Part shown: positions 33,880 to 44,960 of the stretch, piece after piece
How positions within the stretch are numbered: position 1 is the first letter of the stretch
Layout: every line of letters begins with the position of its first letter
NCBI GenBank assembly: GCA_030220185.1
Contig: JASPKZ010004203.1
Location: 492,001 to 556,000, forward strand
Origin: Diploptera punctata
Taxonomy: Eukaryota > Arthropoda > Insecta > Blattodea > Blaberidae
Direction of reading: 5' to 3'
DNA: 64,000 nt
Notes under the pieces: model-generated
The model's input: only the letters and a program-made list of their open reading frames with translations
What the model was told of the DNA's origin: nothing
Database searches by the model: none
Position numbers and translations under genes: made by a program

Positions 33880-34080
33880 TCATCTATAAAAGAAGAATAA
33901 AACTTTGTTGGGAAGACATGATTCAAAACGTAAGAAATAGAAGCACTGAGTAACTTGTATCCAAGAAACATGGGGACACAAGGAATGATGATTATTGGAG
34001 GAGATGGAGAGTTTTAGAGAAAAACTGTGATGCAAAAAGGCCTGTAAAGCCATTAATGATGATAGTGATCATGGTAGTGA
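33880..34080 (+). mobile_element. LINE remnant: short RT C-terminal tail
   Basis: The plus strand translates as RRIKLCWEDMIQNVRNRST and, after indels, DYWRRWRVLEKNCDAKRPV, the terminal pattern of a LINE ORF; it ends in a GATGATAGTGATGAT stretch. Confidence 0.35.
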
Positions 34081-35074
34081 TGATAGGTTATCAACCAAAA
34101 AAAAGCATCATGATCAAAAACTTTTGTATTAGATCAAAATATGTATTACCCATTGTGTGCGTTTTTAGCAAATTCTGAAGGAATGACACTATTCAAATTA
34201 TTCTCATGAAAAGATTTTTGAAAAATTGTTTTACAAATATTTATCGATCCTACTTAGTAGACATTGAAAATTAGCATGAGAAAAATGTTTATACATTTTG
34301 AATCACTACCACAAAGAAATATAAATATCTCATCATTCAGTGAATTCAGAAATATGTTTCTCATCTTGACTTATGTAGAAACTCTCCAACTTTGATAACA
34401 TTGAAAATTATGGCTCTTACTGTGCATGTGTGTGTATGACAACAACATAGAGTTAAAATGGCGGAATTCATGGTACAGCAGAAAGTGAAATGTTATTGGT
34501 AAGCCAAGTTGAAGTTTCCAATCGCAATCCAAAAAATATAGTGAAAATACTCCAGAGCATCATATCATTGTAAAAGATACAATCAGCTATTTAAAACAGG
34601 CTCTGTGTTAAGGAAGAAGGGAGGCAGCAAAAATATAGTGTCCACAGTTAAAGTTGAAAATGTTAGACAAACATTTCAGCTCAGACCAAGAAAATCAATT
34701 TGATGGGTAAATTTAGAGCTGATTATTCCAAAGTCAACTGTTTATAACATTGTTCATAAAAGATTGTGTGACTTATAACATACAAAATCTAACTTGTGCA
34801 AAAGCTGCAGCGAAATGATAAACCCAAACGGACCAAGTTCTCTAATACAATGTTTAGCCCACCTTGCATTCTCTGATGAAGCAATCTTTCACATGTGTGG
34901 TAAGATGCACCGTCATAACTATTGAATATGGGACGGGAAAAAACTCGCATGTTGTAATGGAATATAAACTTACTATCCCCAAAGTTAACATGTGGTGTGC
35001 TTTGATTTGTGATACTGTGATTGGACCTTTCTTATTTGTTGAAAGCACAGTGACAAGAAACAATACCTAGATAT

Positions 35075-35859
35075 TAAGTTATGTAGATAGGAAATAACAC
35101 TATGAGGTTTTTTAATATTGTTTATTTTTTATTATTTCACTCACTTCATAATTCATAGCAGACCCTGGGTTTCTTCACATCTTTTGTGACATTCTCAATG
35201 CTGTGTCACGTTCACAACTGAAGTCCAACGGCTTTCTATCCTGCAAACTGACCTCTGTGCCATCTGGTGGCCGACCGAAGAATTTCCAAATCAGTCCTCT
35301 CTCCTTATAACCGGGTATTTCAAAATTCATAGTTAGGTAATTTAATAAAAACCAACAAAAATGAAAAGATTGAAGACTGCAAAAAATCGGGAATTTATCA
35401 AATTAATTGTAAAGATTGTGAAAAGATATACATAGGAAAAACAAAAAGGAATCTAAATACAAGATTAAAAGAACACCTCAAAAATGTTAAAAATGGAGAA
35501 ATTGAAAAATCTGCAATAGCTGCACATGCCTGGTCAGAAAAACATAGAATAGAAACCAAAACAAAATTACTTAAAACAATTGGAAAAATCGAAGGAACTC
35601 ACAATTTGGGAAAAAATTTACATATGCAAGAATGAAAATACAACTATGAATTTTGAAATACCCGGTTATAAGGAGAGAGGACTGATTTGGAAATTCTTCG
35701 GTCGGTCACCAGATGGCGCAGAGGTCAGTCTGCAGGATAGAAAGCCGTTGGACTTCAGTTGTGAACGTGACACAGCATTGAGAATGTCACAAAAGATATG
35801 AAGAAACCCAGGGTCTGCTATGAATTATGAAGTATGAGGTGAGTGAAATAATAAAAAAT
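35075..35859 (+). mobile_element. Penelope-like element, 5'-truncated, with long inverted terminal repeats
   Basis: It is flanked by an exact 17-bp duplication, AAACAATACCTAGATAT, at 35058-35074 and 35860-35876. About 215 bp from 35113 to 35332 are the inverted complement of 35648-35862 (for example GCAGACCCTGGGTTTCTTC and GAAGAAACCCAGGGTCTGC). Between the arms lies the 3' part of the coding region. The left end has GGAAATAACACTATGAGG, the same start seen at other Penelope-type palindromes here. Removing element and one duplication restores the mariner reading frame. Confidence 0.85.
35334..35640 (+). pseudogene. GIY-YIG endonuclease domain of a Penelope-like element
   Basis: The plus strand reads GIYQINCKDCEKIYIGKTKRN followed by LNTRLKEHLKNVKNGEIEKS and AIAAHAWSEKHRI. 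GIY...YIG with the downstream Arg (TRLKEH) and the CxxC-containing insert are the signatures of the C-terminal endonuclease of Penelope-like elements, which nicks the target for reverse transcription. The reverse transcriptase domain is missing from this 5'-truncated copy. The frame then drifts into the inverted repeat. Confidence 0.85.
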
Positions 35860-36300
35860 AAACAATACCTAGATATGTTGGAAAACTATGTAGTTCTTCA
35901 AATATAGATGACCTCTTCTTCCAGCATGATGGAGCCCCTCCATATTATGCCAATGAAATTCAAGACTATCTCAACATGCAGTTTCCAAATAAGTGGATCG
36001 GAATATCAGGCCCCATTGATTAAATTAAATTTAAGTCCCTCTTCAACCATGTGATCTACATGAACTTTAAATGAGGATTGAAGAAACTGCAGCTACAGTT
36101 ACACTTGACATATTGTTCAGAGTTGGACTACTGCATCATTATTAGCCGCATTACACATGGCGCTTACATCAAGGCACTGAAATGCAATGTTTCACAAAAT
36201 AAAATTAACATGCAGTGTGTCATATGAACCATCAAATGTCAGCTTAGATATAATAGTGTTTGAATAATAAATTAAAGGTTGATCCTGCTGTGATGGTTAT

Positions 36301-36650
36301 TTCTCCATGAAATTATTAATAGAAAAACACAGACAGTTCAATATAGAAACACATTTAACTTTTGTGTACTTCAAAAAAGCCTTTGACAAAATCAATAGGA
36401 ACAAATTGTTGGAAATTTTAGCTAACAACAAACTACCACAACAGCATATTTTAAATATATACAATATTTATAAAACAAATTTGATTTCAATTTGAATCAA
36501 TAACATTCAAATAGAATGGACCAAAATTAATAAGTGTAAGACAAGGATATGGCCTCTCGCTCTTGCTCTTTATCATATACATGGATAGAATACTTCAAGA
36601 TTGGCAACAGATGAGACATGGTTCTATTTAGATGAATGCTGAATAACAGC
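36301..36650 (+). mobile_element. LINE remnant: central reverse transcriptase
   Basis: The plus strand reads LLIEKHRQFNIETHLTFVYF and KKAFDKINRNKLLEIL (the F..F/YDKAFD motif, with the catalytic Asp before KAFD replaced), then NNKLPQQHILNIYNIYK. After a stop another frame gives SVRQGYGLSLLLFIIYMDRI, the RQG...SP.LF motif. Not LINE-A. Confidence 0.65.
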
Positions 36651-38040
36651 AGGTGAGATGTGATTTATGTGCCATACAGCAGGCTATACAAAATGGGATC
36701 ATAAAATAAATAAGAAAATCATGGAAGAGAACTGAAATGCCCATCTTCAATGAATGCCATCTCATAGAATTCCAAAAGCTATGCTTCGTTACTATGCTCA
36801 AGGCAAAAGATTGCTGGGATATCCAAAAAAAAAAAAAAACACTGGATGGAAAATTCCACTTTGAAACCGTAACGTCACATGGCCTAATATTTGCATGGAT
36901 GACAATGATGAATAAATTTATCAAAATGTGACTTTCTTTAGAGACCAGTGTATTATTTATATAAATTTTACTAAAACAGTACTTATTTTATTAAGTGGTC
37001 TAATGTAACAGATTTGTGAGTTGACAAAACCAGTCATGTTGAAATTTGTTATGAAACTGAATGGAAAGAAAGTTTAAAAAGACAATGTAAGTAAATTGCC
37101 TCCCTGCACATAAATTATAGTTTTTTACGTATTGCATGAATAATTCAGAATGAAATGTGAGTTAGAAATAGTTTGTATAATTTGAACTGTATCAGTATTG
37201 ACATGGAATATGTTTTCTGTTTTCACAGCCATTATATAAACAGCGGTTAATGTAATTATAATGCAAGTTAGAAATGCACAATTACTCTGATTGATCATAA
37301 TTTTTTAACTTAGCAGAACTTATTAAATTGCTATATCATGCTTACTATGTAACTGTAATTTACCCTACTTTATAAACCCAATTATTTTATTCTGCCTAAT
37401 GCCATATAACAGACATTATAAATAATAAATTAATTTCAGACGTGATGCTTCAGATATCTAAGACTGACTGAAGAAAAAATTACTCTTGTTAGATAACAGG
37501 ACATAGGAGCAACACTTATTGGAGTGTATCTCTTTAATGAATTAGAACCAATAATGCCCCCTGGTAAATTGTTAATTACATTAAATTAATGTTGGGAAGT
37601 AAACATGAATAGGACACGGATTTTGATGAAACGTCATCTTTTTTATGAGTTGTCAGAGATGTTGCAGATTAATAATTAAGTGCATTGTGCAATAAATATG
37701 TTAGATATATGAGGTTTTTATAGGTCATTGAAATGCATTTTTTCCACTTTTTTCTGATAGTCATTTTACAAATTTTATTTTTATTTTAGGTAATTTTATT
37801 TATTTTTCGTACTTTTATACATCATTTCTTAAATAATCTATGGTTAAACATTCATTTTTATGTATATTTTTTCTGTCTTGTTTTTTTTATGCTCAGACAA
37901 GTCGGTGAGAAACACCACAGTGCGTTGCCTCAATATAATGTGAAACCACTGTGTTCTGCCTCCACGTGGATAGATTCGGGACTTCCCCTTCAATGCAGGA
38001 ATCTTTCGATTTGTAATATTTCCATTTGTCTCACGAGAGT
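36650..38040. other. No feature recognised
   Basis: AT-rich intronic sequence; short frames here show no family motif. AGGTCATTGAAATGC near 37722 resembles subterminal motifs also seen at 44000-44100. Confidence 0.4.
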
Positions 38041-38500
38041 AGTGTTTCTGTATGGTTGTGTTGATTTTTGTGCAGTGCAAAATGCCAGAACAAAAAGTGT
38101 CTAGTGCTATCCATTTAAAACAGTATGTAACAGAATTCAGTGAACAAGTATTTTCTAGTGAAGGGAGTGTATTATTTTGCAAGGTGTGCAAAATTAAAGT
38201 TGCTGCAGATAAATGTTTCACAGTACATCAACATATCGGGCGTGAGAAACATTTGCGGGCTCTTAAAAATGTGAACAAATGAAAAGTGTCTCAATTACTG
38301 TTAAAACAAATTGCTTCCACATCAAAGAGCAAGTGATCTCTATTTTTAAAGAGTTATGTGAAGTGTTTGTCAGTGCAAATATTCAACTAGGAAAACTAAA
38401 CAATTCTAAACTACGTGATTTCCTTGAATGCCATAGGTCATACTGTTCCAGACAAATCAACATTGCATAAAAACTATTTAATAAAATGTTATGAAGACAC
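38040..38500 (+). pseudogene. Second hAT (CGGBP1-like) transposase remnant
   Basis: The frame starting at 38082 gives MPEQKVSSAIHLKQYVTEF, then VLFCKVCKIKVAADKCFTVH and QHIGREKHLRAL, the same zinc finger-like domain as at 20715-20915. A second frame continues HIKEQVISIFKELCEVFVSAN and IQLGKLNNSKLRDFLE, matching the CEVF block of the 19.1-21.5 kb element. The rest is missing or too decayed. No TIRs could be placed. Confidence 0.7.
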
Positions 38501-38739
38501 ATTAAACCATATACAGAGTAAAACCGTGTTAGCTGACAACCGCTGATCGTTCACTTTTGATAACTTAAGGATGACCATGGTGATGTATTGCAGTGTTTAG
38601 TTAATTTTTCATATTAGTTTAATAGAAATGAGATTGACCTAGTGATAATTATTATTTTTTAAATTATTTTATATTACTACTAAGAACAGGAATTGTTTTA
38701 GAATAGTTAACCCAATCAATAATAATCATTATTTCTCGT

Positions 38740-38797
38740 ACAAGGGAAGTACTTATATTGGACCAGTTGGATTCTAACAAAAATTGGAGGATATGTC
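38740..38797. repeat. Left half of a 58-bp inverted pair with 43892-43950
   Basis: CAAGGGAAGTACTTATATTG, GACCAGTTGGATTCTAAC and AAAAATTGGAGGATATGT recur as the reverse complement at 43892-43950 with about four differences. The pair encloses the piggyBac and pogo remnants. Confidence 0.6.
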
Positions 38798-39139
38798 AAT
38801 TAATATACATTAAATATGTTAGTCATTTTGCTGCAAATTTAATAAATCTCGTCATTGAATTTCAATCGCATCTCATTGACCGATTCGTAACGGCATGGTT
38901 GCTCATTGCAGCTGGTTTCAAGCACAAGTGCTGCTAGCTACAGCGGTGAGAAGAACATAAATATTAGTTTCCCTCCTTCTTAACATGAATAACTATATTT
39001 TATTACTTTATACAGATAGCAGAGCACTGCATACTTATTTAAATTGAAATTCAGAATCGGTTATAATTTTATGTACTGGAGTAACAAAAATAAATTATCA
39101 TTTACCATAACATCAATGGTGATAATGATGAGGGTCTCC

Positions 39140-39430
39140 GATGAAATGGTTGTAACAAAGTTTTGCTAACACCATGAGCATCTGATGATGACAATCCTGG
39201 AGCAGTTATATGTGGCACATTCACTAAAACCAGTGTCAAATGCATTTTCAATCACATTTGTGAATCTCGTTACAATTTGGTCCACGTTATAGCCAGACTT
39301 TTTCCAAGCATAAATACGCATATCTTTGTAAATTTCTGCTGGCAGTTGATTATATATTGTCTGCCCAACGGATCTGTGCCCCCGTAAGATATGCGAACTA
39401 AAGCCTACTTCCTTTTCTGCCTCGGAAAAT
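39140..39430 (-). pseudogene. Unidentified coding remnant
   Basis: The minus strand keeps a readable frame: SEAEKEVGFSSHILRGHRSVG, QTIYNQLPAEIYKDMRIYAW, KKSGYNVDQIVTRFTNVIEN, AFDTGFSECATYNCSRIV. The regular mix of charged and aromatic residues suggests a decayed transposon or domesticated transposase. I do not recognise the family. Confidence 0.35.
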
Positions 39431-40312
39431 CATTTCCCTCCCTGCATTTCTATCTTTCTCTTGCACTTCAGTGTTGTCAACTTGACTCCAACATTGCATT
39501 AGTCAGTATTTAACCTTTAAGCGCTCAAGTTGAAATGGCCAGGTAGCGGTAGGCTGCCTGGGTTTAAATGTCCACTTAGCTTTTAAACTCCTTGGCTTTT
39601 GACTATAACTTTGCTAATTTTATTAACTCATATTTTAAAATCTATGGGGTCACAAACATCACACAACGTTTAAAGTGTTAAATATTATTGTAAAATCAGT
39701 GGTAATCACAGCAAAAACCCGTAGTGATATTTTATACATAGAGAGAATTTTTAAATTCATGATAGTTTGTCAAATAACTTTAGGGATTTTAGAGTGTTGT
39801 GAATCAGGTTAGAAGTGAAAAACTATACATATATTTAGGTATATTCCAACCCTCTTGTATTCTTTTGTTTAGAATTCGTGTTATGTTGCATCCGGTCAGT
39901 TTTTCCCCAAAGCAGAAAAGCTTTGAAAAAAAACAGGTCACATTCCAACACAGCCCATATTCATTCATAGTTTTGTGACTCAGAGTGAAGTTTACGATAT
40001 GTCTGATACAAAATCACTAAGTTCTGCTGAAATATAAGAAATTCTCAGACTGTGACTAAGACGAAGACAATAACAATGACAATCACGAGCTACAATCAAC
40101 TGACACTTATAAGACACCTGACTTACGGGTAGGGTCTTGGGTTCGTGAAACTAGAATTGACAGTGAAGAAAACTGTACTCTTCCCCCTGAGGTGACAGAA
40201 TCAGAAATGTACCTTTTTCTTGACCTAATTATTTTAATGGGATATGACGTGTTGTGGGATAGTAAGACCTAAGAGAAAAGGGATGCCTAATAATCTAAGA
40301 ATAATAATAATA

Positions 40313-40437
40313 ATTCCATGGTACCACACCTACAATTCCCTAGTAAAACTGCAAAGCATAGCATGAAAATGCTATGATTGTAGTGAAAGACCTACCCTAG
40401 GTCAGAATTACTATGGATGGATGGATGGATGGATGGT
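40313..40437 (+). mobile_element. SINE S1 tail A module with GGAT repeat
   Basis: CACACCTACAATTCCCTAG, GCATAGCATGAAAATGC and GATTGTAGTGAAAGACC, then (GGAT)6. No tRNA head. Same module as at 9279-9395, 45296-45412 and 56045-56150. Confidence 0.75.
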
Positions 40438-40595
40438 GCGACAGGCCTAGAAGGCCCTTAGCCTACCATCCGGCTGCTGGCCTCACACTCACATGTGTCA
40501 ATCACAAAGGTAGACACGATCATCTAGCCAGTGCATGGGTGACATGTTGTCAGCATGTCGAGTCCCCCAGCCATTATAACTGGTTTTCTCAACCA
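40437..40595 (-). mobile_element. SINE S2 fragment (3' half)
   Basis: GCGACAGGCCTAGAAGGCCC through ATGTCGAGTCCCCCAGCC to TTTTCTCAACC matches the 3' half of S2 in reverse orientation. It abuts the GGAT array of the preceding SINE tail. Confidence 0.8.
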
Positions 40596-40663
40596 AGAAA
40601 TTATTTTTCATTAGTTAGACTTGACCATTCTAAACAGTTTTCTTCTTATTACTTCGTTGGTGG

Positions 40664-40963
40664 CAAAACAACACATATAGACTTCCCACTTAGACTTGTC
40701 AGAGACTTTTTGGAACAGGCCGGTAGAACACCCTGTAGACGATTCCCTGGTAGACCTAGTATATTGAGTACAGACATTTCGTGATTTGAAGTTAACTTTA
40801 GTCAACATTGGCCCAAAACAACACATAGAGACTTCCAACTTAGACTTGTCAGAGATTTTTTGGAACAGGCTGGTAGAACACCCTGTAGCCGACTCCCTGG
40901 TAGACCTAGTATATTGAGTACAGACATTTCATGACTTGAAGTTAACTTTAGTCTACATTGGCC
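40664..40963 (+). repeat. 150-bp tandem duplication within piggyBac
   Basis: Copies 40664-40813 and 40814-40963 are about 95% alike (AAAACAACACATA...GACTT, CCTGGTAGACCTAGTATATT, TTAACTTTAGTCNACATTGG). It duplicates the segment just upstream of the Cys-rich domain of the transposase. Confidence 0.85.
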
Positions 40964-41529
40964 GGCTTTACAAAGACTAATTTGTCGTATGTGTTCAGCA
41001 CGGGGAATCAGAAAATGTGCAAGTGAAGTGTAAAAAGTGTGATATCGGTTTGTGTATTGGTGATTGTTTCGAGACTTATCACATAAAAACAAACCTTTAA
41101 TAAAGAAATATTATCTTCACATCACGTTGCCAAGCATCTGATAACCCTGAAGAAAGGTATGTAACAAAAGTAGTAATATCCAGTATAATTTCAAGCAACC
41201 AAACAGCTCTGCCTGCTCAGAACCCATACACTGGGTCTGCGGGCAGACTGGACGTACAATTTAAAACCCAGCATATGGGCTCTTGGGCGTTTAAAGGTTA
41301 AGAGAGCCATGACACTGGGGGAAGTTTGGCAACATCTGTATGCATAGGCTATTCTTTGACATAGAGGGAGGGGAGTGCGGTGAAATATTGTGAGTATAGT
41401 CGTGTACTTTTCTAAGAATGATGCCAGTGCTATAGGGGCACAGATCTGTTGGTCTGAGTATACAAGGATAAAATAAAGAATCTATCAGATATTTTCATGT
41501 CACCATCTGATTTTAGACGCACATATTCT

Positions 41530-42707
41530 TCAAGTCATCGCACATAGATCTTATATTGATGGGGGAGGGAAAAAAAAAACATCAAGTGGTTGTATATATT
41601 TGGTGGCTCCTGCAGGAATGATTTTCAGCCTTACATTTTTATCGGGTAAACAGTCTTGTAGCAATTGTTTGTCCATATGCCAGGACCATGAATCATATAT
41701 TAAAAGTGAATCCATTTCAATGTTTTCACTAAACACGTGTTTTAAGAATGTTTTCAGATGTTCTTTTGTCATTTTTCCACTGGCACTAAAGTTAACATAC
41801 ACATTTGGAGTTGTATTCTGTTCTATCTTCTGAACTTTGGGCCCGAATTTGTTTCCTGTAGCTTCTTGAAAACAGGCATAACCTCTTCCCAAGTTGCCCA
41901 CATTGAAATAAGAACATCTGTCGTGTAAGAATATGTAGTTCCATGTAGGTTTTGAACTGTAGCAAGTGAGCTTTTTGCTTTTGACTGCCAGTGTTCTGTT
42001 TCCTGTCATTTCATAATTAAATTGACTTTGGTCACAGTTCCACACATTCTTTGTTTGTATGCAGTTTTCTTGAATGGTCTGATTAATGTCTCTTACAAAT
42101 TTATTTGCCTTTTCAATAGTCTTGAGTTTCATTTTCAATACCCTTGACAGTGACAAATTTGGTAATTTTTCTTGAAGAAATATTGTTTTCTTTTTTGAAA
42201 TTTGAAATGAATGTATTTGAAGCTTTAAATTCATTCAAACCCAATTCCTTCGCTCAAAAAAGAGCCCACGATTGTAAATGCCAATAGTGCACTGTCAATC
42301 CCCGATCTCGAGAATCCCGAAACTTATTAAGAATGTAGCCTTTAATTTGGACGATTTTGTAGGGGTCCCTGTTTTTGAATTGTGAAGCTAGATAAGATGT
42401 TTTATTTTCTATATAATTCAAAACTGTTCTTACATTTTGGTTATTAATTAATGATGGCCATTTTTTTTTATTATTTGTGAATAGGACTTTGTGAATAGGA
42501 CTTCGGGCCAGATTTCCCTGACATCCTACATTCATAAATGTTTTCCAAAATTTCTTCAGAATAGACAGACAGTATGTTAGAACGTTTAGGTTTTTTAACA
42601 GGAGACGGTTCAAAGCTACTTGAACTGTCACGTTCCTCACTGGATTCATTGGCAATTTCAGTCTTCAGAACATCCGGCCTGTGTGAGCTTTTGATTGCAA
42701 GTGGCAT
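41530..42707 (-). pseudogene. Pogo-like (DDE_1) transposase remnant
   Basis: On the minus strand the start at 42707 gives MPLAIKSSHRPDVLKTEIAN, an acidic and Ser-rich stretch, then KSGPKSYSQSPIHK; a shifted frame continues WPSLINNQNVRTVLNYIEN. The main frame (42234-41551) has NVWNCDQSQFNYEMTGNRTL (first catalytic Asp), ATGNKFGPKVQKIEQN, KMTKEHLKTFLKHVF, IEMDSLLIYDSWSWHMD (second Asp) and IIPAGATKYIQPLDV (third acidic position). This order is that of the pogo/CENP-B/jerky DDE_1 superfamily. Two frameshifts. Confidence 0.75.
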
Positions 42708-42954
42708 AGTCTTGGAAATCTAAAGTATTTTTACTAAGGGTCCTCTAACCCATTTCAATATTTTCGTTCTATAATTTCTGCCAGAAAATACGCAAACATG
42801 TCATCCTTCAGTCCATGTTTTTCGTGCTTTTCAAATGTTTCTTGAACTATAGATTCTAACGTAGTTAAGATGTAAAATGGATTTATTAAGCCCATTCTAT
42901 TCTTTTGATGAAATATTTTATGGACTCACAAGACTATTACCTGTAAATGTACAC

Positions 42955-43245
42955 ATTTATGTGTGAATATACTGTTATGTTATATTTGAAAAGAAAAATT
43001 TTCGCCTAGACCGAGACTCGAACCTGGGACCTTTGGCTTGCCGGGCCAAATGCTCTACCAACTGAGCTACCGAGGCGAGTTGCGATCTAGACACAATTTT
43101 TTCTCTTATATACGTTGTAATTCCCTCGCGCCAAATGCTGGAAACCTTTGCTTCTATCTTTGCAAATGGCAGCTTCTTAGTTAAAAAGACATTTATTGGG
43201 AATTTAACATTAATTTTATAAAGCCAGTAGGGCTTCTATTGATGT
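42955..43245 (-). mobile_element. SINE S3 copy
   Basis: The minus strand head at 43003-43078 folds as a near-complete tRNA cloverleaf: acceptor GCCTCGG with a mostly complementary 3' CTAGGC, D arm GCTCAGTTGGTAGAGC, anticodon stem TTGGC/GCCAA, T arm CCCAGGTTCGAGTCTCGG. The body (TTTGCAAATGGCAGCTTCTTAG, CATTTATTGGGAATT) matches S3 copies at 60.3-61.5 kb. Because the whole unit recurs, it is called a SINE, not a tRNA gene. Confidence 0.7.
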
Positions 43246-43430
43246 TTTTATTATTGATTTAACACTTCTCACTGAAGGATAAATTATATTTGAAGAGAAA
43301 AATTTTCACCTAGACCGAGACTTAAACCCGGAAGCCAAAGGTCCTGGATTCGAGTCTCGGTCTAGGCAAAAATTTTTCTCTTCAAATATAATTTATCCTT
43401 CAGTGAGAAGTGTTAAATCAATAATAAAAA
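43245..43430. repeat. Hairpin of two S3 ends, arms about 78 bp
   Basis: 43245-43322 (TTTTTATTATTGATTTAACAC to CCTAGACCGAGACT) and 43353-43430 are close complements with a 30-nt centre. Each arm is the T-arm side of an S3 SINE plus its flank. Confidence 0.75.
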
Positions 43431-44397
43431 TACTGTTATGTCCTGGAAAAGTATTAATTTACACTATAAATATGCTAATTAATAAATAGTAAAACAAATA
43501 TTTTATTGTACTTTCAATTTATCGAGTTTTATATTTAAATAGAAACAAATCAACAAATAGAACAAATACTCAACTGCAGGAGTGAAAAAATACATTCACA
43601 CTCTGGTGCGCTGCTCTTCAAGTAACCATGCCGCTCCGTTGCAATATTTATTTCGTTAGTTTATATATCTTTCTCCCTGTCCTATTTTGTTCTTCCCTCG
43701 TTCACCACACTATCACTTTCTATTTTTGTTTATTTTATTTTTTCCAAATGTTTTACTTATTTATTCTGTCATGTACCGATTTTAAGCCTTTATTTATTTT
43801 TTTCTTGTTCCTTATTTCGTATTAAATATTATGCATAATATTGAATTTGCGGTGAAATGACTAATATCACGGTGTTCAGTATCATTCATTCAACATATCC
43901 TCCAATTTTTGTTACAATCCAACTGGTCCAACATAAGTATTTCCCTTGTTAGGCCATTTCTAATTAATAAATTAATAATTATTAATTAGTTAATTATTAT
44001 GAAATTTATAATTTTCATTAGGTCATTTTTTTACACTTCTAGGTCATTATAAGAGAATTTTAAGGGAATATTATAGGTCATTTTTTAAACATTTTAAGGT
44101 CATAAACATCCGGGCCCTAATTATGAGGTATAATCATTGAAATTCATTGGAGAACATTTTTTGACAACTCACCTCATAGATTTCATGTTTTTCACGATAC
44201 CGTGGTTTCTAACGTAATCATGTTCATCTTCAGCCAATATTCCAACTGATGAAATTCTTCGGCCATCAACTCTTCTTTTGTTACCATCTTTAGCGCTGCC
44301 ATCTATGGTTGAATTTATGAACTTTGAAATCAAATTTAGTTCGTTAGGAATATCAAAATGCATGAATCTATATTTATAAATCTATACTTCTGTCAAA

Positions 44398-44585
44398 CTG
44401 TTGTTTCATCTTCTTCTCCTCCTCCTACATTTTCTTCTTCTCTTCTTTTTCTTTATGTTCTTCTTCTCCTACTTTTTCTTATTTTGCTCTTCTTGTTCTT
44501 CTCCTACTTTTTTACTTTTCTTCTTCTTCTCCCTTTGCTTCTTCTTCTTCACCTCAGTCGTCTTCCTCCTCTCCTTCTTCCCATG
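44398..44585. repeat. Polypyrimidine (CTT/TCC)n tract
   Basis: About 190 bp almost free of purines on the plus strand, with CTTCTT and CTCCTC runs; it yields spurious Leu/Phe-rich frames. It could adopt non-B (triplex) DNA. Confidence 0.8.
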
Positions 44586-44789
44586 AAGGATTAGGTTTCT
44601 AGATCTGTTCTGAGGCTAAACTAGTAATCTCATCTCTTGCATAATCATCCTACGTCTCTTGGTCTGTACTCCAATGCTTGTAATGGATATCTTAAAGGAA
44701 GCATCCTAATCCCTCCATTAATTTTGATATTGTTCTGTCTTCTACAATTTAGGCCTAATTAGAAAGGAAATATAGAGGTATCATTAAAT

Positions 44790-44960
44790 GGGGCCAAATG
44801 CTAGGCTGAATGGTCCAGGTTTGATCCCAAACATATATAGAGTGGAGATTTATCTTCACTCATTCATGTCCAAACTAGTCCTGGGCCTATTCGGCCTCCT
44901 ATAAAACTAGTGCCAGAAATTTTCTTGTGAGTAAAATCTGCCTAATGTTAGGGCTAGACA
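44790..44960 (+). repeat. tRNA-like SINE fragment
   Basis: GCCAAATGCTAGGCTGAATGG followed by GTCCAGGTTTGATCCCAAAC has A and B box character; the body continues with CCTGGGCCTATTCGGCC. Only copy recognised here. Confidence 0.35.

Larger units (their letters stand above)
34490..36230 (+). pseudogene. Mariner/Tc1-type transposase fossil, split by a Penelope-like element
   Basis: Before the insertion (34490-35074) decayed frames give VKVENVRQTFQ, PKSTVYNIVHKRL, the FSDEAIFHMCGKMHRHNYW block with the first catalytic Asp, PKVNMWCALICDTVIGPFLF and VESTVTRNN. After it (from 35860) the sequence resumes as TYLDMLENYVV, FQHDGAPPYYANEIQDYLNMQ and FPNKWIGISG with the second Asp, and finally an SRITHGAYIKAL end. 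It is related to, but clearly diverged from, the transposase at 46055-47108. Multiple stops and frameshifts. Confidence 0.7.
39990..41095 (+). pseudogene. piggyBac transposase remnant
   Basis: The N-terminal part (about 39996-40260) gives MSDTKSLSSAE, LRVGSWVRETRIDSEEN and PEVTESEMYLFLDLIILMGYD, the early conserved block. The middle with the DDD triad is gone. The C-terminal part (40594-41095) gives FVGGKTTHIDFPLRLVRDFLE, QAGRTPCRRFPGRPS, then a 150-bp repeat of the same segment, and finally LICRMCSARGIRKCASEV and a decayed CDIGLCI.DCFETYH-like stretch, the Cys-rich C-terminal domain. Multiple stops. Confidence 0.75.
39514..41297 (+). mobile_element. piggyBac element with TTAA duplications
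   Basis: TTAA lies at 39510-39513 and 41298-41301. The left end CCTTTAAGCGCTCAAG and right end (complement CCTTTAAACGCCCAAG) are the inverted repeats, with a second shared block GGCTGCCTGGGTTTAAA / GCTGGGTTTTAAA inside. The coding strand is +. Later insertions (SINE tail at 40313-40437, S2 fragment at 40437-40595) replace the central part. Confidence 0.85.

Noticed and set aside
43003..43078. Possible functional tRNA gene on the minus strand
   Set aside because: The cloverleaf is good but the whole surrounding unit recurs as S3 SINE, position 33 is not T and the acceptor stem has mismatches.
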